Positions 1-4,313 of a DNA stretch of 5,154 nucleotides are shown here, piece after piece. The stretch's first letter is position 1; every line of letters starts with the position of its first letter. The DNA comes from Anaerolineales bacterium UBA5069 (GTDB lineage Bacteria; Chloroflexota; Anaerolineae; Caldilineales; Caldilineaceae), in assembly GCA_002415895.1 (NCBI GenBank), contig DIAV01000297.1, forward strand, positions 1-5,154, in the 5' to 3' direction. The notes below the pieces were generated by a model, which saw nothing but the letters and a program-made list of their open reading frames with translations, searched no databases and had not been told where the DNA came from. The position numbers and the translations under genes are program-made.

Positions 1-14
1 TTTCATGCCGGTAT

Positions 15-31
15 CACTGTAGAATCCAGTG
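15..31 (+). promoter_or_regulatory. Candidate -10 box inside a short dyad, upstream of the Crp/Fnr gene
   Basis: TAGAAT at 20-25 differs from the consensus -10 box at one position. It sits in the centre of a dyad, CACTG (15-19), seven bases, CAGTG (27-31). If it is the -10, transcription would begin near position 32, leaving about 11 bases before the ATG at 43. A -35 box would lie at or before the window edge, so it cannot be judged. A dyad overlapping a -10 would suit an operator, possibly for autoregulation. Five-base arms are short enough to occur by chance. Confidence 0.35.
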
Positions 32-42
32 CACACGCGCCC

Positions 43-738
43 ATGATCGCTCCAGCAAACGCAACCGCAACCGAGACAGCCGCATTTTGGCACCGGGTGG
101 ATTACCTGGCTGCGCTGTCGCCCCATGTGCTCGAGGCGCTGGCCGCTGTCGCCACGCGCCGCACGCTGCGCGCCAATGAGACCATCTTCATTGAGGGCGA
201 AGCGGTGGCCGGGCTCTTTCTTGTGGCCAGCGGGCGCGTCAAAATCAGCCGCTTCTCGCGCGAAGGGCGCGAACACACGCTGCACATGGTGGGCGCAGGC
301 GCAAGCTTTAACGACGTCGCCGCGCTTGATGGCGGCCCCAACCCCGCCACCGCGATTGCCTTTGACGATGCCGTGGTATGGCACATTGGCCGCGACGACC
401 TCAAACGCATTGCCACAGCCTACCCCGAACTGGCGTGGGCGCTCATCGAGAGCATCGCGCGCCGCTCGCGCTACCTGGTGGCGACCGTGCAGGACCTTGC
501 CCAGCGCAACGTGCGCGGGCGGCTGGCGCGCCTGCTGCTGGAGCAGGCCGAGGCAGCCGAACGGGGTGACTTGCCGGCCGCACTCACGCAGGAGGATATG
601 GCGGCGCGCCTGGGCACCGTGCGCGAGGTGGTGGGCCGCGCCCTGCGCAGCCTGTCGGCCGAGGGCGTGATTGACTGTGAGCGTAACCGCATTATGGTGC
701 TGGACAGGATGCGCCTGGAGGAAGAGGCGGCGGTGTAA
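43..738 (+). CDS. Crp/Fnr family transcriptional regulator
   Basis: This 231-aa protein has the usual length and two-domain plan of a cytoplasmic Crp/Fnr DNA-binding regulator. Residues about 20-130 form the cyclic-nucleotide-binding-type beta-roll (EGEAVAGLFLVASGRVKISR at 51-70). A dimerisation helix follows at about 132-165, then a winged helix-turn-helix (LTQEDMAARLGTVREVVGRA at 181-200). The recognition helix has R194-E195-V-V-G-R199, matching the RETVGR contact set of E. coli CRP rather than the FNR pattern. The phosphate cassette reads FNDVAALDGGPNPATA (89-104). The CRP-type Gly-Glu is Asn-Asp here, and Pro/Ala replace the Arg before the (S/T)A, so cAMP binding is doubtful. The only cysteine is C213, so there is no FNR-type Fe-S cluster. 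No Shine-Dalgarno precedes ATG 43; the start is taken because it fits the family and the possible promoter leaves a very short leader. Ligand and targets are unknown. Confidence 0.9.
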   Translation: MIAPANATATETAAFWHRVDYLAALSPHVLEALAAVATRRTLRANETIFIEGEAVAGLFLVASGRVKISRFSREGREHTLHMVGAGASFNDVAALDGGPNPATAIAFDDAVVWHIGRDDLKRIATAYPELAWALIESIARRSRYLVATVQDLAQRNVRGRLARLLLEQAEAAERGDLPAALTQEDMAARLGTVREVVGRALRSLSAEGVIDCERNRIMVLDRMRLEEEAAV

Positions 739-740
739 AC

Positions 741-790
741 GCAAACAAAAAGCGAGGCTTCCGATTCTGGAAGCCTCGCTTTTTGTTTGC
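741..790. terminator. Bidirectional intrinsic terminator (perfect 22-bp inverted repeat)
   Basis: Arms 741-762 and 769-790 are exact reverse complements around a six-base loop (GATTCT). The GC-rich core stem is GCGAGGCTTCC (752-762) paired with GGAAGCCTCGC (769-779). It is followed by T5 at 780-784 on the + strand and, symmetrically, by the complement of A5 at 747-751 on the - strand. The element begins three bases after the Crp/Fnr stop codon and lies 41 bases beyond the stop of the convergent 512-aa gene, so it should stop both transcripts. Confidence 0.93.
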
Positions 791-831
791 AGCCAGAGAT
801 GAGGTTGCTGTTTTGAGAACCCCTTTGCCGG

Positions 832-2370
832 CTACTTCTTCGCCTTGCGCACAGGCCGCCATTCGCGCAGCGCAAGCCCAGGCGTACCTTCGCGGGCAAC
901 CTTGCGCGGCTCGTCGGGCAGAACGCCTTCGGGCGCGCTTGCTACGGCGCTTGCGGGGGATCGCTCCGGTTGGCGCTGCGCCATCTCGAGCTGCGCCATC
1001 TGCTTCTTCTGATACGCGGTGAGCGCCACAGTCGCGCAGGCCGAGAGCATATCGCCCGCGCTGGTCTCGCGCGGCTCGTCGAGCAGGGCCAGCAATTCGG
1101 GCTCGCGCGCCAGCGTCACAGTGAGCATTGTGCGCCAGGCGTGGATGCGCTCGGTGAGCATGCCCAACTGGCGGCGGCTGTCGGCCAGTTCGGTTGCCAG
1201 TTCCACCTGGCGCGAGGCGGCGCGATCCAGGCGCGATGTAGTCACCGCCTTGATGGACGCCAACATGACCGTATGGGGAATCTCGGGCTCGCTCGCCACG
1301 GCAGCGCCAAGCGGCGGCGCAGCGTCCGTATGACTACCGCTCGGCGCGAATTCAACCGTCACGCCTACGCCCTCAATCATCACAGGCGCAGCAGCGGCAA
1401 GGCGCGTTGTGGCGCTCTCTCCACCAAATGCGCGCAGCGTGGCGTTGTCATAGGGGAGCGTGGCGCGCAGTGCGCCAAACCAGTCGGCAATGACGCCGCG
1501 CAGGTCGGCCAGTTCTTCGCGCGCGGCGGCCGCCGGAAGCGGCGCGCCGGCCGTCGCGGCAGAGCGCACAGGTTGCGGATCACCCTGCCCGCCGTCACGC
1601 GGCTCAAGATCAATCACATTCTGCGCAGCCACTTCTGCGGCCAGTTCTGCGCCCGCAGACGTGAGCACATTAATGCTGTAGCGCATGGCAGAGAGACGGC
1701 TGCGCAGCTCGCTCAACTCAACTTCGCGCCGGCGCAGTGATGACTCGGCATCGGCGCGCGCCAAGGCGATTGCGGCCACAGTCTGCTGCGCGTCGCTGCC
1801 CATTTCCACAGGCAACAGATGCGCGCTCTGCAACGCTTCGAGGCGTGCGCCCAGCGCTTCCATTTCACCGTGGCGCTGCGCCAGTTCCTGCTCAAGGCGG
1901 CGGCGGCGCTCCTGAATCTCGCTGTTCTCGGCAGAGAGGCGGCTGTGCGTCGCCTTCAGTTGCGCATACGCCCCGCTCCACTGCGAAATGTCGTTGCGAT
2001 TCTGCGCCATCTCGGCTTCGCTGCTGAGGATGCGCGCCTCGGCAGCGTTGAGCCGATCCTCCATTTCACCGGCGTCGGCCTGGAATTCCTCAAGCTGGGC
2101 GCGCACAATGTTGAGTTGCGCGGTCAAGCCGTTTGCCTCATTGCGGGCTGCGTCGATCTCGCTGCGGCGCTGCGCTTGCTCAACCTCGAGCGCGCTCCTG
2201 GCCGAGGCAAGTTCCTGCGTTCGTTTGTCAAGATCACCCTGCAGCGCATTGACGCGCGCCGAGTGGGCAGCCTCCAGATTGCGCACGCGCGACTGGCTAA
2301 AGAAGGCGGCAATGACAAATCCCACCAGGAAGCCGAGCAGGGTCAGCCCAATGGTCAAGGTCGTTGACAT
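832..2370 (-). CDS. Membrane-anchored coiled-coil protein, 512 aa, function unknown
   Basis: I do not recognise a named family. The 512-aa product opens with one hydrophobic segment (residues about 5-23, LTIGLTLLGFLVGFVIAAF, with GxxxG-like spacing) that should act as an uncleaved anchor. A long Glu/Gln/Arg/Ala coiled coil follows (about 28-190), then a shorter one (about 203-245). A Gly/Pro/Ala linker (about 255-282), a mixed segment containing REELADLRGVIADWFGALRA (284-303), another helical stretch (about 380-440) and a basic tail ending VRKAKK complete it. The start at 2370 is chosen because the hydrophobic segment begins immediately and GGAGAGG lies 13 bases upstream (2390-2384). The frame is open further upstream, but that stretch is low-complexity and overlaps the preceding gene. 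It is the second gene of an operon with the 342-aa protein, with which it shares an N-terminal pattern. A scaffold or envelope/division role is inferred only from architecture. Confidence 0.8.
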   Translation of the reverse strand: MSTTLTIGLTLLGFLVGFVIAAFFSQSRVRNLEAAHSARVNALQGDLDKRTQELASARSALEVEQAQRRSEIDAARNEANGLTAQLNIVRAQLEEFQADAGEMEDRLNAAEARILSSEAEMAQNRNDISQWSGAYAQLKATHSRLSAENSEIQERRRRLEQELAQRHGEMEALGARLEALQSAHLLPVEMGSDAQQTVAAIALARADAESSLRRREVELSELRSRLSAMRYSINVLTSAGAELAAEVAAQNVIDLEPRDGGQGDPQPVRSAATAGAPLPAAAAREELADLRGVIADWFGALRATLPYDNATLRAFGGESATTRLAAAAPVMIEGVGVTVEFAPSGSHTDAAPPLGAAVASEPEIPHTVMLASIKAVTTSRLDRAASRQVELATELADSRRQLGMLTERIHAWRTMLTVTLAREPELLALLDEPRETSAGDMLSACATVALTAYQKKQMAQLEMAQRQPERSPASAVASAPEGVLPDEPRKVAREGTPGLALREWRPVRKAKK

Positions 2371-2393
2371 GGGTGCGGCGTTTCCTCTCCAAG

Positions 2394-2446
2394 CGGTGCA
2401 GGCGTGCGGGGGGGGTTCGCCCCCGCCGTCGCGGGCGTTTGCACCG
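2394..2446 (-). promoter_or_regulatory. Two-tier stem-loop in the junction between the coiled-coil genes
   Basis: The 79-bp gap (2371-2449) holds nested inverted repeats. The outer arms are CGGTGCA (2394-2400) and TGCACCG (2440-2446), a perfect 7-bp match. The inner arms are GCGGGGG (2406-2412) and CCCCCGC (2420-2426), with a short loop and an alternative five-pair stem closed by TTCG. In the transcript the structure begins just after the 342-aa gene's stop (2450) and ends three bases before the next gene's Shine-Dalgarno. No U-run follows, so it is not a canonical terminator; an mRNA-processing, stabilising or translational-control role is possible. Confidence 0.5.
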
Positions 2447-2449
2447 GCT

Positions 2450-3478
2450 TTATGCGGCGTCCGATGGCTCGTCTGTGACTTCGCCTGCCGCAACGTCGGC
2501 AATAGGCGCTTCAATGACTGCTGGCTCGACAGCGGCCTGTGATCCCCTTGCAGCAAGTGTCTCTAGCTCGGCGCGCAGCCCGTTGAGTTCATTGTTCAGA
2601 GCGCTCATGCGTGCTTCGGCGCGCGCCAGTGCATCATCCTTCATCTTGATCATGGTTGACGCGAGCACGGCCAGTTCGGAGGCAACGTCCTCGCGCGCGC
2701 GCACCAGCCGGTTGTCCAGCTCATGGCGTGCGGCGTTGGCGGTGAGCAGTTCGGCCTTTACAGATTCAAGCTCGGCCTGGCGTGCGCCCAGCACCTTATC
2801 GCGCTCCTGGAGTTCGGCCTGGAGTTGCGCCGCGCGGTTGTACGCTTCAGTGAGGGCAATTTGGCGGGCGTTGTCAGCCTCAATCGCCTCGGGCGTGCGC
2901 GCCACGGCGGCAAAGCTTTCGGCAATCTGGTCGGGGGCCAGCGCCACCGGCGCAGCGGTGCGTACAGCCAGCTCGTTGTCCCTCGCATACGCATCTTCAT
3001 CTGCACCTGCAAAATCCTCGCTTGCGCCTTCATCCACGGGCGCGTCCATAGCCGCGCGCATGGCCGCAACCAGGACTTCCATTTCGGCGGTTTCGTCGGC
3101 ATCCTCTTCTGCAGCCGCACCCACGGCGCGGTGCAGATCAGCGACTGCGGCATCAGATGCAGCGCTCTCTTCGGCGGCCTCTTCAAGCGTGGCCACCTTC
3201 TCCTCAAGCGTGCGCGTGCGTGTGCGCGCATTCTCCAAATCGGCCAGCGCCGTAGTCAGGCTGGCCTTGGCCTTGGTGTTGTCGCTGCGCGCGTCGGCAA
3301 GTTCGCGGTCAGTCTTGCGCTGTTTGGCTTCCAGATCGCGCGCACGAGCATCCAGTTCACGCACACGGCGCGCGGGCGACATCCCTGTGAGCAGCCAGCC
3401 GATGAGATAGCCAAGGACAAGGGCCACCAAAAGCGGCACCCAGTTTTCAGTGATCCAACTCATATTGAGCCAGTACAT
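2450..3478 (-). CDS. Membrane-anchored coiled-coil protein, 342 aa, function unknown
   Basis: First gene of the minus-strand operon; no named family recognised. The 342-aa product has one hydrophobic helix at about 13-32 (WVPLLVALVLGYLIGWLLTG), followed by a positively charged patch (SPARRVR, 34-40). This would favour the bulk of the protein facing the cytoplasm. Coiled coil occupies about 36-115. An acidic, probably flexible region (about 120-175, rich in Glu, Asp and Ala) follows, then a second coiled coil (about 203-305) and an Ala/Glu/Asp/Pro tail. ATG 3478 is chosen because AGGAG (3490-3486) lies seven bases upstream. A second ATG at 3463 has no ribosome binding site, and a TTG at 3508 extends through that site. 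The TM-RVR-coil-ELADARS pattern is echoed in the downstream protein (RVR...ELASARS), which suggests an old duplication. There are no enzyme motifs. A structural or scaffold role is inference. Confidence 0.82.
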   Translation of the reverse strand: MYWLNMSWITENWVPLLVALVLGYLIGWLLTGMSPARRVRELDARARDLEAKQRKTDRELADARSDNTKAKASLTTALADLENARTRTRTLEEKVATLEEAAEESAASDAAVADLHRAVGAAAEEDADETAEMEVLVAAMRAAMDAPVDEGASEDFAGADEDAYARDNELAVRTAAPVALAPDQIAESFAAVARTPEAIEADNARQIALTEAYNRAAQLQAELQERDKVLGARQAELESVKAELLTANAARHELDNRLVRAREDVASELAVLASTMIKMKDDALARAEARMSALNNELNGLRAELETLAARGSQAAVEPAVIEAPIADVAAGEVTDEPSDAA

Positions 3479-3593
3479 AGATAGACTCCTGTTGGTTGCA
3501 GCGTGCAATGGTGGGCACGGCGCTTTGGTTCACACAAGCGAAATCGGACAAGTGCGTACAGTGCTGCGCAACTGGGCCACTGCGTTACGGCGA

Positions 3594-3622
3594 TTGACAG
3601 AGAGCAGCGAAGCCGCAACAAT
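3594..3622 (+). promoter_or_regulatory. Candidate promoter for the MmcQ/YjbR gene
   Basis: A perfect TTGACA -35 box (3594-3599) is followed after 17 bases by AACAAT (3617-3622), which matches four of six -10 positions. Transcription would start near 3629 and give a leader of about 178 bases before ATG 3807. The exact -35 and ideal spacing support it; the weak -10 limits confidence. Confidence 0.45.
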
Positions 3623-3710
3623 AAGCGGGCCGCACGCCCAGCAGTCAACACGAACAGTTGCAATGAGCAAGTCAGTCGCGAGTGAAGCAGTTTCTGGTCG
3701 GGCTGAGGCC

Positions 3711-3740
3711 ATTCTAGCACGGCGCGCCGTTGCTGCCCAA
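3711..3740 (-). promoter_or_regulatory. Candidate extended -10 promoter for the coiled-coil operon
   Basis: Read on the minus strand, TTGGGC (3740-3735) is followed after 18 bases by TAGAAT (3716-3711), preceded by TG plus one base (3719-3717), which makes an extended -10. Transcription would begin near 3704, leaving a leader of about 226 bases. A perfect 12-bp palindrome (3719-3730) lies in the spacer and could be an operator. Confidence 0.45.
3719..3730. repeat. 12-bp perfect palindrome in the minus-strand promoter spacer
   Basis: ACGGCGCGCCGT is fully self-complementary and lies between the proposed -35 and -10 elements of the coiled-coil operon promoter. That is a typical place for a repressor or a MerR-type activator site. 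It is purely G/C in its inner ten bases, so chance in GC-rich DNA is a real alternative. Confidence 0.45.
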
Positions 3741-3765
3741 GCACAAAAACGCGCCGCCCGCATGG

Positions 3766-3777
3766 TGTGCATGCACA
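3766..3777. repeat. 12-bp perfect palindrome in the MmcQ/YjbR gene leader
   Basis: TGTGCATGCACA is fully self-complementary, with its centre 47 bp from the centre of the palindrome at 3719-3730. It lies 13 bases upstream of the AAGGAG ribosome binding site. It could be a protein-binding site. Its TGTG/CACA ends recall CRP half-sites, but the spacing is shorter than the canonical TGTGA-N6-TCACA. Confidence 0.45.
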
Positions 3778-3806
3778 GGCGGCCGTCGCAAAGGAGAATC
3801 AGGATT

Positions 3807-4169
3807 ATGACACTGGATGAACTGCGCGCCTGCTGTCTGGCGCTGCCTGCCGCCGAAGAATCGCTCCCTTTCGGCCCCGGCGCGCTTGTCTACAAGGTGA
3901 TGAACAAGATGTTTGCCCTGCTGCCGGAGGAGGTAAAGGCAGGTGAAACAGCGCATGTGGTCTTCAAGGCGGAGCCGCACATTGGGCGTATGCTGCGCGA
4001 TACCTATCCGGCTGTCACAGAGGCCTGGCACTTTAACAAAGTGCACTGGAATTCGGTGGCCATGGACGGCAGCGTACCCGACGAGGAGGTGCGCGAGTGG
4101 ATTGCGCACTCATACGCGCTGGTGGTGCGCGGCCTCACACGCGCGCAGCGTGACGCGCTCGCTGCATAG
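3807..4169 (+). CDS. MmcQ/YjbR family protein
   Basis: The 120-aa product is a full-length single-domain member of the MmcQ/YjbR family, small cytoplasmic proteins with a double-wing, CyaY-like fold thought to bind DNA; the biological role is not settled. Family landmarks are visible in order: an N-terminal helix MTLDELRACCLALP, then EESLPFGPGALVYKVMNKMFAL (20-41). A central FKAEPHIGRMLRDTYPAVTEAWHF stretch follows, then the signature NKVHWNSV with the polar DGSVPDEEVREWI turn-helix, and finally HSYALVVRGLTRAQRDAL. The usual Pro-Gly-Tyr before the His in this region reads E-A-W here. ATG 3807 is chosen because AAGGAG (3791-3796) lies ten bases upstream and the family begins at this point. ATG 3663 is in frame but has no ribosome binding site. 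The gene is probably transcribed alone or weakly read through into the next gene. Confidence 0.9.
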   Translation: MTLDELRACCLALPAAEESLPFGPGALVYKVMNKMFALLPEEVKAGETAHVVFKAEPHIGRMLRDTYPAVTEAWHFNKVHWNSVAMDGSVPDEEVREWIAHSYALVVRGLTRAQRDALAA

Positions 4170-4178
4170 CGAAGCGCG
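4154..4178 (+). terminator. Stem-loop spanning the MmcQ/YjbR stop codon, no U-tract
   Basis: CGCGCTCGCT (4154-4163), a GCAT loop and AGCGA-A-GCGCG (4168-4178) form a ten-pair stem with one bulged A. The TAG stop (4167-4169) is inside it. The following bases are CCAACC rather than a T-run, so this is not a classical intrinsic terminator. It may be a U-less terminator, an RNA 3'-end stabiliser or simply a coding-region coincidence. Confidence 0.4.
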
Positions 4179-4188
4179 CCAACCGCTA

Positions 4189-4197
4189 TGCTACAAT
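4189..4197 (+). promoter_or_regulatory. Extended -10 promoter of the Bax-inhibitor gene
   Basis: TGCTACAAT (4189-4197) is a TG-N extended -10 with TACAAT differing from TATAAT at one base. At 17 bp spacing the -35 position reads GCGAAG, which is poor, as is tolerated for extended -10 promoters. Transcription should begin near 4204, giving a leader of about 110 bases. Confidence 0.6.
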
Positions 4198-4201
4198 GCG
4201 C

Positions 4202-4240
4202 TGCACAAAGTGCAATTCATACACAAAGCCTGCACTTTGT
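4202..4240 (+). promoter_or_regulatory. Inverted repeat / 5'-end stem-loop in the Bax-inhibitor leader
   Basis: ACAAAGTGCA (4205-4214) and TGCACTTTGT (4231-4240) are perfect 10-bp arms around a 16-base loop. The left arm is also part of its own small dyad, TGCAC-AAA-GTGCA (4202-4214). CACAAAG is repeated directly at 4204-4210 and 4222-4228. The structure would form at or within a base or two of the predicted 5' end, so it could be an operator on the DNA or a 5' stabilising or regulatory hairpin in the RNA. Confidence 0.55.
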
Positions 4241-4313
4241 AGCTGCAAGAGACCGGCAACCACGCCTTATTTCCATTACAAAATCCATCATCATTTGAAG
4301 GGGACCCCAAAGC

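Larger units (their letters stand above)
3479..3806. other. 328-bp divergent intergenic regulatory region
   Basis: This gap separates the minus-strand coiled-coil operon from the plus-strand MmcQ/YjbR gene. It contains one candidate promoter per strand, two perfect 12-bp palindromes and the two genes' ribosome binding sites. The plus-strand frame of the MmcQ/YjbR gene stays open back through most of it, but no start there has a ribosome binding site and the predicted peptide has no recognisable domain. I see no tRNA, small-RNA terminator or mobile-element remnant. Confidence 0.7.
4170..4313. other. 144-bp intergenic region upstream of the Bax-inhibitor gene
   Basis: After the 3' half of the stem-loop at 4154-4178 this gap contains an extended -10 box, a 10-bp inverted repeat at the predicted transcript start, and an AT-richer stretch (about 4261-4297) leading into AAGGGGA (4298-4304), the ribosome binding site of the next gene. 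There is no room for another gene and no RNA gene is apparent. Confidence 0.65.

Noticed and set aside
970..2367. Several long plus-strand open frames opposite the 512-aa coiled-coil gene
   Set aside because: All overlap one another in other frames and have shadow-like composition (Arg, Ser, Ala, His), with no domain or convincing start. Long antisense frames are expected in GC-rich DNA.
2408..2424. Intrinsic terminator after the 342-aa gene
   Set aside because: The G/C hairpin is strong but no U-run follows on the minus strand, and a co-directional gene with its own Shine-Dalgarno starts just beyond. I treat it as an intercistronic structure instead.
2371..2556. A 62-residue N-terminal extension of the 512-aa protein
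   Set aside because: It would overlap the upstream gene by about 100 bases, is low-complexity, and would bury the hydrophobic anchor. ATG 2370 sits directly before the anchor and has a Shine-Dalgarno.
2364..3410. A 348-codon plus-strand open frame, Ser/Ala-rich, opposite the 342-aa coiled-coil gene
   Set aside because: It is antisense to a gene with a good ribosome binding site and clear architecture. Its Ser/Ala/Arg composition is what reverse-complemented GC-rich Ala/Glu/Arg coiled-coil codons produce, and it has no recognisable domain or ribosome binding site.
832..3478. Fragment of an SMC/Rad50-type ATPase or a toxin-delivery coiled-coil protein
   Set aside because: I see no Walker A, Walker B or signature motif in either protein, and neither has a secretion or toxin domain. 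Coiled-coil similarity alone does not support such a call.
3766..3777. Canonical CRP-type operator
   Set aside because: The palindrome has TGTG and CACA ends, but the canonical site is TGTGA-N6-TCACA (16 bp). This one is 12 bp and lacks the A/T positions, so it is listed only as an unassigned palindrome.
3663..3806. An N-terminal extension of the MmcQ/YjbR protein from ATG 3663 (frame open even further back)
   Set aside because: No ribosome binding site precedes 3663. The family begins at the MTLDEL start, and AAGGAG stands at the right distance before 3807.
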